64,000 nucleotides of DNA from Hyphomicrobiaceae bacterium (GCA_022842785.1 JALHOW010000004.1:62001-126000); one strand, 5' to 3'; numbered from the stretch's first letter, positions 27,489 through 36,694 are shown. Notes: a model not told the origin generated them from the letters alone. Translations and numbers: made by a program.

Positions 27489-30400
27489 TCATGCATTCCG
27501 TCGAAGATCGAGCGTTACCGGGTAGTCCGGATTGATGCGGACAGGCTGCGGGGCCATCCGCCCGGCCGTATGCCCGTGCGCCTCGAAACGTGCGAGACGC
27601 CGCCCCTCGGCTTCATAGGCATTCACCGGGAAGACCTCGAAGTTCCGTCCGCCCGGATGCGAGACATGATAGCGGCAGCCGGCTACGGACCGGCCCGTCC
27701 AGCTGTCGAAGACGTCGAATGTCAGCGGGACGTGCGGCGGGATGGTCGGATGCAACGCGGACGGCGGATGCCATGCCCTATAGCGCACGCCGGCAACCGC
27801 TTCGCCGAAGGTTCCGGTCGGGGCCAGCGGGAGCGCACGGCCATTGCACGTGATGACGTAACGATCGCCCGTGAGGCCACGCACGGCGAGTTGCACCCGC
27901 TCAAGAGAGGAATCCACATAGCGGGCTGTACCACCGACTGCCCCCTCCTCGCCGAGCACGTGCCAGGGCTCCAACGCCTGACGCACCTCGATCTCGATGT
28001 CGTGCGCCGCAATCTTGCCGAGCACCGGGCAGCGGAACTCTACGTGCGGCAGGAACCAGTCGAGCTCGATGGGCAGACCGGCCGCTTTCAGATCGCCGAC
28101 CACATCGGAGAAATCCGACCATAGGTAATGCGGGAGCATGAAGCGGTCATGCAAGGCCGTCCCCCAGCGCACGAGCTTCTGGCGGTACGGCTTCTCCCAG
28201 AACATCACGACGAGCGCACGGAGCAACAGCTGCTGGGCGAGGCTCATGCGTGCGTGTGGCGGCATCTCGAACGAGCGGAACTCGAGCAGGCCCAGCCGTC
28301 CCGTCGGGCCATCCGGCGAATAGAGCTTATCGATGCAGATCTCGGCGCGGTGCGTGTTGCCGGAGACGTCGATCAGCAGATTGCGGAACAGGCGGTCGAC
28401 AAGCCAGGGCGGAACACTGCCCGCGCCCGGATCGGGCACTTCCGCGAGCGCGATCTCCAGTTCGTAGAGTGCTTCGTGACGGCCCTCATCGGCGCGCGGT
28501 GCCTGACTGGTCGGCCCGATGAAGAGACCGGAGAAGAGATAGGAGAGCGAGGGATGGTTCTGCCAGTAGGTGACCACCGAGGCGAGCAGATCGGGCCGGC
28601 GCAGGAACGGGCTATCGGCCGGCGTCGCGCCGCCGAGCACGATGTGATTGCCGCCGCCTGTGCCTGAATGGCGGCCATCGATCATGAACTTCTCCGCGCT
28701 GAGGCGGCAGAAGTGCGCATCCTCGTAGAGACCGCTCGTAATATCCACGACCTCATCCCACGACATGGCCGGATGCACGTTGACCTCGATAACTCCGGGA
28801 TCAGGCGTCACCTTGATCACGCTGAGACGCGGATCGTGCGGCGGTGAGTAACCCTCGATATGGATGGCGAGGTCGGTCGCGCGCGCAGTCTCCTCAATCG
28901 CCGCGACCATGGCCGCATAGTCTTCCGCATCCTCGAGCGGCGGCATGAATACGCAAAGCCGTCCGTCGCGCGCCTCGATCGCGAGTGCCGTACGCACCGA
29001 GCCCACCATCTCATCCGGCAATTCTGGCGGTGCCTGCGGCGCTTCAAGCGCAACAGTACGGCGGCGCTGCATGAGGACGCGTCGCTCCGGCAGCGGTGGT
29101 GCCGGCGCAAAGGGATCGCGCGGCTGGATACGTGGATAGTCCATGGGCGCCAGCGCGGGCGCGGAACCCAGCGGCAGGCGGAAACCGACAGGCGAATCCC
29201 CCGGCAGGAGAAACAGCTTGCCGCGACGCAGCGACCAGCGCTCGGTCACCCATCGCCGCCCCCGATCTTGTGTGTGCCAGACCTGAACGGGGAGTACATA
29301 GCCAACGGGCGTGCCGAGCCCGCGCTCGAAGGCCCGCATGACACGCTGGCGCTCTGCCGGATCCTCGAGCTTGTTGTTTTCGACATCAACGTTGAGCGGT
29401 AGCTTCTGCTCGACGGTCATGAAGTGGATGGGATCTTCGTAAGCGGCAATTCCGCTTTCCGCCGGCAAGCCGAGCTGGGTGCACAAACCGCGCATGAAGA
29501 CCTGAAGATCGTCGGACGTCGGCGCACGCGCCGTCGTCTCTTCAGCGATCAGCCTCTGATCTTCCCACAAGGGCTCACCGTCCGCGCGCCAGTAGAGCGC
29601 GAACGCCCAGCGCGGCAGCTGCTCACCCGGATACCACTTGCCCTGGCCATAATGGAGCATACCGCCCCGCGCGAACCGATCGCGCAGCCGACGCACGAGG
29701 TCGTCGGCATAGCGGCGCTTGTTGGGCCCGACGGCAGCGGTATTCCACTCCGCGCCTTCCATATCATCCGCCGCAACGAAGGTCGGCTCACCACCCATGC
29801 TGAGACGCACGTCACCGCGCTTCAGGCGCTCGTCCACCGCATGACCCGCATCCAGAATGGCCTGCCATTGCTCGTCACTGTAAGGCTTGGTCACACGCGG
29901 CGTTTCGCGCACGCGCGTCACCGCCATGTGGTGCTCGAATTCGACCTTCGCGACTCCGTGGCTGCCCGTGATCGGCGCAGCGCTCATGGGGTGCGGCGTC
30001 GCCGCTAGCGGGATGTGGCCTTCTCCAGTCAGCAATCCCGAAGTCGCATCCAGCCCGATCCAACCGGCGCCCGGCACATAGACCTCGCACCATGCGTGCA
30101 GGTCTGTGAAATCGACATCCGTGCCTGTCGGACCGTCGAGCGCCTTCACATCGGGCGTGAGCTGGATGAGATAGCCGGACACGAACCGCGCTGCGAGCCC
30201 GAGATTGCGCAGGATCTGAACGAGCAACCACGCGCTGTCGCGACAGGAGCCCGAGGCAAGCTCCAGCGTCTCGTCCGGCGTCTGCACACCGGGCTCCATG
30301 CGGATCAGATAACGCACATCGTTCTGGAGGCCGCGATTGAGATCGATCAGAAAGTCGATCGTCGTTCGTTTGCGCTTGTCGATCCCCGCGACATACTTCG

Positions 30401-30782
30401 CGAAGCGCTGCCCGGCTGGCTCGATATCCAGATAGGGCGCCAACTCCTTCCTGAGCGCAGGATCGTACTCGAAGGGCCACTCGGTGGCGCTCTCCTCGAC
30501 GAAGAAATCGAACGGATTGATCACCGCCATGTCGGCAATGAGGTCGACCGTGACCGAGAAGACTTCCGTCTCCTCCGGGATCACGACGCGCGCGAGGTAG
30601 TTGCCGAAAGGGTCCTGCTGCCAGTTGAGGAAATGCAGCGCCGGTTCGATCTTGATCGAGTAGCTGAGGACCGGCGTCCTCGCGTGCGGCGCAGGGCGCA
30701 GACGGATGACTTGGCCCCCCATGCCAATGCGCCGATCATAGCGGTAGATCGTCTCGTGCTTCAGCGCGACATGGAGTGCCAT
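27489..30782 (-). CDS. Large transglutaminase / DUF2126 protein (COG1305 + COG4196)
   Basis: About 1097 residues from ATG 30782 (LHVALKHETIYRYDRRIGMG follows at once); the frame is open to 30986 without family resemblance. The N-terminal 300 residues are a transglutaminase with SGSCRDSAW (Cys about 177), DLHAWCEVYVPGAGW (His) and GLDATSGL (Asp). The remaining 750 are DUF2126, including GEPTFVAADDMEGAEWNTAA and a long ending with VRINPDYPVTLDLRR. It is the first gene of a three-gene operon with the ATP-grasp-alpha-E and short transglutaminase genes; a 164-base gap separates it from the next. The family is widespread and functionally unknown. Confidence 0.87.
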   Translation of the reverse strand: MALHVALKHETIYRYDRRIGMGGQVIRLRPAPHARTPVLSYSIKIEPALHFLNWQQDPFGNYLARVVIPEETEVFSVTVDLIADMAVINPFDFFVEESATEWPFEYDPALRKELAPYLDIEPAGQRFAKYVAGIDKRKRTTIDFLIDLNRGLQNDVRYLIRMEPGVQTPDETLELASGSCRDSAWLLVQILRNLGLAARFVSGYLIQLTPDVKALDGPTGTDVDFTDLHAWCEVYVPGAGWIGLDATSGLLTGEGHIPLAATPHPMSAAPITGSHGVAKVEFEHHMAVTRVRETPRVTKPYSDEQWQAILDAGHAVDERLKRGDVRLSMGGEPTFVAADDMEGAEWNTAAVGPNKRRYADDLVRRLRDRFARGGMLHYGQGKWYPGEQLPRWAFALYWRADGEPLWEDQRLIAEETTARAPTSDDLQVFMRGLCTQLGLPAESGIAAYEDPIHFMTVEQKLPLNVDVENNKLEDPAERQRVMRAFERGLGTPVGYVLPVQVWHTQDRGRRWVTERWSLRRGKLFLLPGDSPVGFRLPLGSAPALAPMDYPRIQPRDPFAPAPPLPERRVLMQRRRTVALEAPQAPPELPDEMVGSVRTALAIEARDGRLCVFMPPLEDAEDYAAMVAAIEETARATDLAIHIEGYSPPHDPRLSVIKVTPDPGVIEVNVHPAMSWDEVVDITSGLYEDAHFCRLSAEKFMIDGRHSGTGGGNHIVLGGATPADSPFLRRPDLLASVVTYWQNHPSLSYLFSGLFIGPTSQAPRADEGRHEALYELEIALAEVPDPGAGSVPPWLVDRLFRNLLIDVSGNTHRAEICIDKLYSPDGPTGRLGLLEFRSFEMPPHARMSLAQQLLLRALVVMFWEKPYRQKLVRWGTALHDRFMLPHYLWSDFSDVVGDLKAAGLPIELDWFLPHVEFRCPVLGKIAAHDIEIEVRQALEPWHVLGEEGAVGGTARYVDSSLERVQLAVRGLTGDRYVITCNGRALPLAPTGTFGEAVAGVRYRAWHPPSALHPTIPPHVPLTFDVFDSWTGRSVAGCRYHVSHPGGRNFEVFPVNAYEAEGRRLARFEAHGHTAGRMAPQPVRINPDYPVTLDLRRNA

Positions 30783-31098
30783 GGGAGGATGGGGCCTTTC
30801 CGCGAACTGACTTCGAGGCCGCGACAGCCGGAACGGGAACGAACCGGGCAACCGGGCGTTGGTGGACAGGACCAGATTCCGATACAGAGTCCGCCACGGG
30901 GCGACAAGCGCAATCGGGTGGTTAACGCGCCTTGCATTACTCACTCGTCCAGCGCTCGGGCAGCCTGCCGAAAAATGGCCACCCAATTGCCGAAAAAATT
31001 GGCACGCGGGACGGGCGTCCGGCTAAACAGTTTGCGACATAAGCATACAGCCGGCATCACGCCCCGGGGACCGGCTGGAAGCGAAGCGGCGTTCCATC
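30783..31098. other. Divergent promoter region of the transglutaminase operon and metallopeptidase
   Basis: 316 bases between divergent starts, with no supported gene. It holds a short direct repeat GCCGAAAAA near 30967 and 30983, the second within an AATTGCC-AAAAAA-TTGGC imperfect dyad. This is a plausible shared operator. No canonical promoter boxes can be assigned with confidence. Confidence 0.4.
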
Positions 31099-32274
31099 AT
31101 GAAGAACTATGCCTGCCCGAAGTGCGGCAACAAGATCTACTTCGAGAACGTCCAGTGCGTGAAATGCGGTGCTGCGCTCGGCTTCGATCCCGAGCTGCTG
31201 GCCGTAGTCGCGATCGAACCAGCGGTCGAATTGACCGGCATCTATCACCCCATCGGGCGTGAGGGCGCCGACGTACGCTACTGCGCCAATACTGTCCACG
31301 CCGCGTGCAACTGGCTGACGCCGGCCGACGCGGGCGACGGCTTCTGCCGCGCCTGTGATCTCAACCGGACCATCCCCGACCTCGCCATTGCCGGCAATCT
31401 CGAAGCCTGGCAGGAACTGGAGCGCGCCAAGAAGCGCCTCGTGTACGACCTCCTGCGCTTTGGCCTGCCGCTCGACACCACGGCCACAGGCGGCGAGCGA
31501 CTCGCCTTCGACTTCCTCGTCGACGCGACCACCGGCCACCTCAATGGCGTGATCACCATCAATTTGCTCGAGGCCGATGCCGTCGAGCGCGAACGCCAGC
31601 GCCAGCAATTCGGCGAGCCTTACCGCTCCCTGCTCGGCCATCTCCGTCACGAGAGCGGTCACTTCTATTGGAATGTGCTGATCGCAGCCGCCGGACAATA
31701 CGACGCCTACCGAGCTGTCTTCGGTGATGAGCGCGAGGACTACGGCGCCGCACTCGCGCGCCACCACAACGATGGACCACCAACGAACTGGGCCACCCGC
31801 CATGTCTCGGCGTATGCGAGCGCACATCCCTGGGAGGACTGGGCGGAGACCTGGGCGCACTACCTGCACATGGTCTCATCGATCGACACCGCGCAGGCCG
31901 AAGGCATGGAACCGCGCGCCTCTGGCCTCCTCTTCGGCGCGATCTGGCCATTCAAGGCCTTCGACGTGCATCGCGAAGAGACATTCGACGCACTCATGGA
32001 GCGCTGGATCCCGCTGACCATCGCGCTCAACAACATGAGCCGCGGCATGGGCCACGATGATTTCTATCCGTTCGTGATTCCCGCCGCTGCCTACGAGAAG
32101 CTCGCCTTCGTGCATCGCGCGATCAGGGACTATGTGGCAGCTCAGGCCGCCGCGCCCGTGCCGGACAAGCCCGTCATCCCAACCCCGCCGAGCCGCGGTT
32201 CGCAATTAGCATCGCCGGAACGGCCGGTGGCAGGACGTTCGCTCATCGGCCGTGTTTACGATCGCCTGCGATAG
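31099..32274 (+). CDS. Putative zinc-binding metallopeptidase with N-terminal zinc ribbon (COG4307)
   Basis: 391 residues. The N-terminus is a zinc ribbon (Cys6, Cys9, Cys20, Cys23), with further CxxC pairs near 62-86. The peptidase part has the gluzincin-like site HESGH (184-188) in RHESGHFYWNVL and a downstream PWEDWAETWAHYLHM segment that can supply the third zinc ligand. The family often lies next to the DUF2126/ATP-grasp/alpha-E operon, and here it is divergent from it. It may process the ligase product or its protein partner. No signal peptide is seen, so it acts in the cytoplasm. Confidence 0.83.
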   Translation: MKNYACPKCGNKIYFENVQCVKCGAALGFDPELLAVVAIEPAVELTGIYHPIGREGADVRYCANTVHAACNWLTPADAGDGFCRACDLNRTIPDLAIAGNLEAWQELERAKKRLVYDLLRFGLPLDTTATGGERLAFDFLVDATTGHLNGVITINLLEADAVERERQRQQFGEPYRSLLGHLRHESGHFYWNVLIAAAGQYDAYRAVFGDEREDYGAALARHHNDGPPTNWATRHVSAYASAHPWEDWAETWAHYLHMVSSIDTAQAEGMEPRASGLLFGAIWPFKAFDVHREETFDALMERWIPLTIALNNMSRGMGHDDFYPFVIPAAAYEKLAFVHRAIRDYVAAQAAAPVPDKPVIPTPPSRGSQLASPERPVAGRSLIGRVYDRLR

Positions 32275-32279
32275 ATGCC

Positions 32280-33107
32280 TTAAGCCACGCGCTCGATGAG
32301 AGCCATGGCGGCAGCAGGATTGTGCGCTTTGTATCCGCTGATGACGTAGAGATAGACGTCGCGCGCTTTGCCGTCGCCTTTTTCCGGGCCCACGGCTTCC
32401 AGCCCGGCAGGGCTCTTGCCCGCTGCCCAGTCTTTGGCGCGCGCGGCCCAAGCATCGAGCGCCTTCCTCCCATAGCCTAGCTTCTCATTTTCTTCAGTGC
32501 CCATGATGCGCGCATAGACGAAGGGCGCCGTCACATCGGCAATCTGCGGAAACTCGCTGTCGCCCGCCATCACGATCGCGACGCCATATTCGCGCGCCAT
32601 GGCGACAAACTCAGGCACGCGAAAGCTCTCGTGGCGCACCTCGACAGCGTGGCGGATCTTATGACCCTCCACACTCTTCGGCAGCAGCTTCAGGAAGCCC
32701 TCGAAGTCGGCGGCATCGAACTTCTTCGTCGGCATGAACTGCCAGCTGATGGGGCCGAGCTTCTTCTTGAGCTCCAGCAGGCCACTCGTCATGAACCGCT
32801 CGACGGACTCACCGGCTTCCGCCAGCACCCGGCGGTTCGTCGTGAAGCGCGAGCCCTTCAGGGCGAAGACGAAATCATCCGGCGTCTCGTCGTGCCAGCG
32901 CGCGAAGCTCTCCGGCTTCTGCGAGCCGTAGTACGTACCGTTGATCTCGATCGACGTGAGCTTGCCCGCGGCGTACTCCAGCTCGCGCTTCTGCGGCAGC
33001 TTGTCGGGATAGAACGTCCCCCGCCACGGCTCGAAGGTCCAGCCACCGACACCGATGCGGATTTTTCCTTCCGGGGATTTGGCTGCGGATTTGGCCAATG
33101 CGGGCAT
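32280..33107 (-). CDS. DUF72 family protein (TIM-barrel, YecE-like)
   Basis: 275 residues with DUF72 hallmarks: IRIGVGGWTFEPWRGTFYPD, SIEINGTYYGSQKPESFARW, FVFALKGSRFTTNRR, AVEVRHESFRVPEF and VYLYVISGYKAHNPAAA. The fold is a TIM barrel distantly like endonuclease IV; the biochemical role is not settled. It converges with the zinc peptidase with only five bases between stop codons, so transcripts must end within coding sequence. ATG 33107 is the only good start. Confidence 0.88.
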   Translation of the reverse strand: MPALAKSAAKSPEGKIRIGVGGWTFEPWRGTFYPDKLPQKRELEYAAGKLTSIEINGTYYGSQKPESFARWHDETPDDFVFALKGSRFTTNRRVLAEAGESVERFMTSGLLELKKKLGPISWQFMPTKKFDAADFEGFLKLLPKSVEGHKIRHAVEVRHESFRVPEFVAMAREYGVAIVMAGDSEFPQIADVTAPFVYARIMGTEENEKLGYGRKALDAWAARAKDWAAGKSPAGLEAVGPEKGDGKARDVYLYVISGYKAHNPAAAMALIERVA

Positions 33108-33211
33108 CCTCTTTGCTGATATCGAGGGAGCAGGAATACCCTACGTTCTCCGCTCAGCAAACCGCTAGCAACCTGACACGTCGATGGCAGGAGCAGCACT
33201 GAGATGCAGCA

Positions 33212-33556
33212 TCAGTCCCCGAACAGCCCCTTCGAAGAGCTGATCCTCAATATCTGGACGCTCTGGGGAAGCTCCAGAAGATATTCCTTGTCGCGTTCCA
33301 GATGATGAATCTGTTTGGGATCGGGCCCGGCGAAGCGGGACATCGCCTCGACGCTCTCCCAAAACGAGATCGTGACGAACTCGGTATCCCACATGTGGTC
33401 TTCGCGCAGTTGCAGAACCGCGAGCGCCTTCTCCTCCAGTGGGCGGATACCGTGCTCATAGAGATATGCCGCATACTCGTCGGCTTGAGCGCGGACCGTG
33501 CGGCCGCGCCAGATCCTGGCGATCGTCGGCTTGGGTGTGATGCTTTGGGTGGCCAT
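33212..33556 (-). CDS. ABM-superfamily (dimeric alpha/beta barrel) small protein
   Basis: 114 residues with the ferredoxin-like monooxygenase pattern: ARIWRGRTVRAQADEYAAYL, LQLREDHMWDTEFVTISFWE, SVEAMSRFAGPDPKQIHHLE. Such proteins are dimeric oxygenases, haem-degrading enzymes or stress-related binders. Nothing in the catalytic pocket can be read from sequence alone. It stands alone between DUF72 and the DUF2277 locus. Confidence 0.75.
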   Translation of the reverse strand: MATQSITPKPTIARIWRGRTVRAQADEYAAYLYEHGIRPLEEKALAVLQLREDHMWDTEFVTISFWESVEAMSRFAGPDPKQIHHLERDKEYLLELPQSVQILRISSSKGLFGD

Positions 33557-33688
33557 GGGCGTCCTTCCGAACAGCTTCCCCCAAAGCTTTTCTCATCAAC
33601 GCGCGAACCGGGCACAGCGTTCGACTTGGGCGTGCGGCCTCGACGCTGCCACGCACCGCACTTATCTTAAGTTACAAGGAGGCCGCCC

Positions 33689-33956
33689 ATGTGCCGCAAT
33701 ATCCGAACGCTCTTCAACTTCGACCCGCCCGCGACGGACGACGAAATCCGCGCCGCGTCGCTGCAGTTCGTCCGCAAGCTCAGCGGCTTCAACGCGCCGT
33801 CGCAGGCCAATGCCGCGGCCTTCGAGCAGGCGATCGACGAGGTCACTGCGGCGGCGACTCGCCTCGCTGGAGACCAGCGCGCCACCCAAGGACCGCGAGG
33901 TCGAGGCCATGAAAGCGCGTGAGCGATCCAAGGCGCGGTTCAGCCGGATTCTCTAA
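33689..33956 (+). pseudogene. DUF2277 gene with a frameshift near its 3' end
   Basis: The first frame begins MCRNIRTLFNFDPPATDDEI and continues through VRKLSGFNAPSQANAAAFEQ and IDEVTAAATRLA, a textbook DUF2277 start, but then runs out of family sequence and stops at 33920-33922. The family ending SLETSAPPKDREVEAMKARE is encoded in the next frame and stops at 33956. Moving between frames near 33862-33872 needs skipping one base or restoring two or eight. The local CGCCTC motif suggests an 8-bp deletion between short repeats. The gene is broken unless this is a sequencing error. SD AGGAGG precedes ATG. Confidence 0.8.
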
Positions 33957-33972
33957 CCCTCGCCTACCGCAC

Positions 33973-34323
33973 TCACTTCCCGAACGCCGCTTCCCACTCA
34001 GGCTGCTTGAAGCCGATCAGCAGCCCGCCGTCATGCTCGACGATCGGACGCTTGATCATTGAGGGCTGCTCGGCCATCAGCGCCATCGCCTTGGCCTGAT
34101 TGAGATCCGACTTCGCATCGTCCGGCAGCTTCTTGAAGGTCGTGCCGGCGCGATTGAGCACGCTCTCCCAGCCGAGCACCTTGCACCAGGCCTTCAGCTT
34201 CGCCGCCGTGACGCCGGCCTTCTTGTAGTCGTGGAATTCGTAGGCGATGCCCTGCGCATCGAGCCAGGTCCGCGCCTTCTTGACCGTGTCGCAATTGGGA
34301 ATGCCGTAGAGCGTGATGGTCAT
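33973..34323 (-). CDS. ArsC/Spx-family reductase-like protein (YffB type)
   Basis: 116 residues from ATG 34323, preceded by GAAGGAAAGCG. The thioredoxin-like ArsC fold shows ITLYGIPNCDTVKKARTWLD with the single N-terminal Cys, then YEFHDYKKAGVTAAKLKAWC, and the conserved MIKRPIVEHDGGLLIGF. The last element, with Arg before Pro, is the substrate loop of the family. YffB-like proteins are glutathione-dependent thiol reductases and not proven arsenate reductases. It stands alone. Confidence 0.85.
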   Translation of the reverse strand: MTITLYGIPNCDTVKKARTWLDAQGIAYEFHDYKKAGVTAAKLKAWCKVLGWESVLNRAGTTFKKLPDDAKSDLNQAKAMALMAEQPSMIKRPIVEHDGGLLIGFKQPEWEAAFGK

Positions 34324-34458
34324 CGCTTTCCTTCTCATCTCGGCCAAATTGCCGTGCCTATGTCAGCTTATAGCATGCGCTCTTGTAAGCGGCTGACGGC
34401 GCCCGGCAAAGCCGCTAAGGTAATTTCTTGACCTTCATAGCAAACAAGAGACCTCGAC

Positions 34459-34854
34459 ATGGAACGTCCCCCGCCCATCGCCCCTGAGCTGGTCAATCAG
34501 TTCGTCCTCAATGCGCACAAGGACCTCGACCGGGTGAAGGAGTTGCTGGCGCAGGAGCCGAAGCTCGTCAATGCCTGCTGGGACTGGGGCGGCGGCGACT
34601 TCGAGAGCGCGCTAGGCGCGGCGGCTCACACCGGCCGTCGTGAGATCGCCGAGTTCCTGCTCGACAATGGCGCGCGCATCGACATTTTTGCGGCTGCCAT
34701 GCTCGGCCACCTCGATGTCGTGAAGGCCGCGATCACGGCCGATCCGCGCACCGCGAATGCACCCGGCCCGCACGGCATTCCGCTGGTCACGCACGCCAAG
34801 ATGGGCGGCGAGAAGGCCGCAGCCGTGCTCGAATACTTGCATTCGCTCGACTGA
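34459..34854 (+). CDS. Small ankyrin-repeat protein
   Basis: 131 residues with three or four ankyrin units: DLDRVKELLAQEPKLVNACW, ALGAAAHTGRREIAEFLLDN with GARIDIFAA, and AMLGHLDVVKAAITADPRTA, then HGIPLVTHAKMGG. It should be a cytoplasmic protein-binding module; the partner is unknown. No signal peptide or extra domain. The next gene follows 10 bases later and is probably co-transcribed. Confidence 0.8.
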   Translation: MERPPPIAPELVNQFVLNAHKDLDRVKELLAQEPKLVNACWDWGGGDFESALGAAAHTGRREIAEFLLDNGARIDIFAAAMLGHLDVVKAAITADPRTANAPGPHGIPLVTHAKMGGEKAAAVLEYLHSLD

Positions 34855-34864
34855 CTGACATCGC

Positions 34865-35086
34865 ATGGCCAAGCCCCCACGCAAGCGCGAGACGCACAAT
34901 CACAAGGACGGCAGCGTACGCGCGAAGGGCTGGCTGCGCGATGGCCAGCTCGATGGCTACTGGGAGTGGTTCCGCAAGGATGGGACGATCATGCGCTCAG
35001 GCCACTTCGACATGGGCGCGCAGGTCGGCGAATGGACGACGTACGACGCGAAAGGCGAGGCCTACAAGATAACGCGGTTCGGTTAG
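34865..35086 (+). CDS. Small MORN-like / YwqK-type repeat protein
   Basis: 73 residues made mostly of two MORN-like strands: NHKDGSVRAKGWLRDGQLDG with YWEWFRKDG, and TIMRSGHFDMGAQVGEWTTY. Such repeats occur in YwqK-family antitoxin-like proteins and in membrane-associated scaffolds. There is no toxin partner next to it, so a toxin-antitoxin role is not supported. It follows the ankyrin gene by 10 bases and converges with the membrane protein at 35093. Confidence 0.7.
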   Translation: MAKPPRKRETHNHKDGSVRAKGWLRDGQLDGYWEWFRKDGTIMRSGHFDMGAQVGEWTTYDAKGEAYKITRFG

Positions 35087-35092
35087 GCGCCG

Positions 35093-35515
35093 TCACTCTC
35101 GCTGCAATCGCGCCGCCGTCTGGAATTCGACGAGGCGGCCGAGTCCGGCGAGGAAGCTGCCGAGCGCAAACAGCACGATCACGATGATCTCCATGTAGCC
35201 CTCGACGTCTTCCTTCGCCATCACGATATCCGCGATGTCGGCGTCGGAGGTCTTGTACTGCGCGAACACCTTCGCGCGCTGCGCCTCCGCTGCGCTGATC
35301 TGATCGGCGGGCGCATTCATCACCTTCAGCAGCCCGATCTGGTTCTCATAAGCCGCGCGCAACTGGATCTGCGCCGACTGCTGGATATTGAAAGCAATGA
35401 GCCGCATCTCGATCTCGCGCTTCAGCGGTTCGAGATAGAAGAGCTGCACAGCCGTCGACGCGAGCAGCAGAGCGATGCCGACGATCTCGCCGACCTGATG
35501 AATGCGTAGGCGCAT
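35093..35515 (-). CDS. Two-helix membrane protein of unknown function
   Basis: 140 residues. A hydrophobic helix near residues 9-27 (EIVGIALLLASTAVQLFYL) and another near 107-127 (YMEIIVIVLFALGSFLAGLG) flank a charged, probably helical segment of 75 residues that may form a coiled coil. No family recognised. ATG 35515. The stop is seven bases from the convergent YwqK-like gene. Confidence 0.65.
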   Translation of the reverse strand: MRLRIHQVGEIVGIALLLASTAVQLFYLEPLKREIEMRLIAFNIQQSAQIQLRAAYENQIGLLKVMNAPADQISAAEAQRAKVFAQYKTSDADIADIVMAKEDVEGYMEIIVIVLFALGSFLAGLGRLVEFQTAARLQRE

Positions 35516-35915
35516 GTGTGTGGTGCCTCTGTGCGTGCGCGCCTATCTGCACCATAGTCGCTCGGATGTCAGCGGGCGCCCATGCGCGAACGCGCGTCCG
35601 CGCACAACAAAGTGTCCCGCGCGCACCACGCCGAGGTTTTGATTAAGGGAGCAAGGCGCGGACACCAGGCTCTCGACGCCGGCAGAGACGGCATCCACGC
35701 CTTGACATCGCAAGAACGGGTCTCCAGGCACGGCAGCCGGCAGAGCCGATCCGGCCTTCTACGTTCTTTCCTGGGCGCGCCATGGGCGACACCCCGCCTT
35801 GCGACCTCGTCCCACGTCAACCGAGCGCGTCGACAACGCCCTTGTGGGTCGAGCGGGAGGGAGTGTGCCGTGGTGTGTGGTGGGAGGGGATAAGATTGGG
35901 GGTGAGGGAGTAGGA
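35516..35915. other. Gene-poor 400-bp stretch with atypical sequence
   Basis: No gene with a ribosome site or recognisable family. A minus-strand frame across 35569-36021 reads through an Arg/Cys-rich segment (VARRGVAHGAPRKERRRPDR) of the kind seen when a dispersed non-coding repeat is translated. The right end (about 35860-35915) is G-rich on the plus strand (GTGGTGTGTGGTGGGAGG) and leads into lower-GC accessory DNA. This may mark the left edge of the accessory patch that ends at thiC. Confidence 0.35.
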
Positions 35916-36662
35916 TCACAAAATCTGAGAGCTTGAAAGCTGTTGATCGCCTTGCAGGTGACGAGCGAGGCGATGTGTGGTTTCCCAAGCAATCTGCATA
36001 CATCGTCGGCGCTGCTCCCATGTTTGCAGTGTGTTCCGGCCGTGACGCTGGATGGCAGCGATGTCTTGAAAGGTCTCAATCGTGGATCTGCTAAGCTTCA
36101 GTGCTTCTCGCATTTTTCGCCAGCCCTCGGCCTCGTCATCTGCATCAAAGTGATTCCGAATGGCCTCTATTGCCAGCCGGCAATGGAGTGCAGTGAAGTC
36201 TGGGTAGCGTATCGAGTTGCGCAACTCGTGTGTTGCTCGTGAGATAGCCGAGTTGAATATCAGATCCCCTGAAATCTGGAGCGGAGCATCGTGGCCTGCT
36301 GGGGCAAACGTTAGCTTGTTCCCAAACTCAGATCGGTCGTGAAATGCGTGCCCTTCTACTCCAAATACGAATGTTGATCGGTCGTCTACGTCCGTAATCG
36401 ATTCAAGCTCCCACGAAATCCCGCAAACAAGATAGAAGCCCACATAATTCACCACGTCAGCTATCACGGTCAGCAACATGTTCCGTATATCAGGCACTTT
36501 GGCTTCATCTGGCGCTGACACATGAATAAATATCTTTGACTTGAGGATACTTAGCCGCCCACTGAGAGAGACATCAGCACGTGTCGTCGTAAAGTCAAAG
36601 GCCGGCATATCGAAGTTTATGCGCTCAGGTATAATACGTCCTTCAATCAAATATCTCTTCAT
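35916..36662 (-). CDS. Hypothetical protein in lower-GC accessory DNA
   Basis: 248 residues from ATG 36662, chosen for GAAGGG seven bases upstream; the frame is open to 36719. It begins KRYLIEGRIIPERINFDMPA and has a Cys in LVCGISWELESI. The C-terminal half is helical and charged (LAIEAIRNHFDADDEAEGWR). I recognise no family. Its GC content is clearly below that of neighbours, which points to recent transfer. Its start lies inside the remnant of a duplicated small gene (36695-36820), so it sits at a recombination junction. Confidence 0.65.
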   Translation of the reverse strand: MKRYLIEGRIIPERINFDMPAFDFTTTRADVSLSGRLSILKSKIFIHVSAPDEAKVPDIRNMLLTVIADVVNYVGFYLVCGISWELESITDVDDRSTFVFGVEGHAFHDRSEFGNKLTFAPAGHDAPLQISGDLIFNSAISRATHELRNSIRYPDFTALHCRLAIEAIRNHFDADDEAEGWRKMREALKLSRSTIETFQDIAAIQRHGRNTLQTWEQRRRCMQIAWETTHRLARHLQGDQQLSSSQIL

Positions 36663-36694
36663 AGCAGGCCCTTCCGCCGCATGGCCGACCTTCG

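Noticed and set aside
34865-35086. Toxin-antitoxin call for the YwqK-like protein
   Set aside because: No toxin gene is next to it; the match is only to MORN-like repeats.
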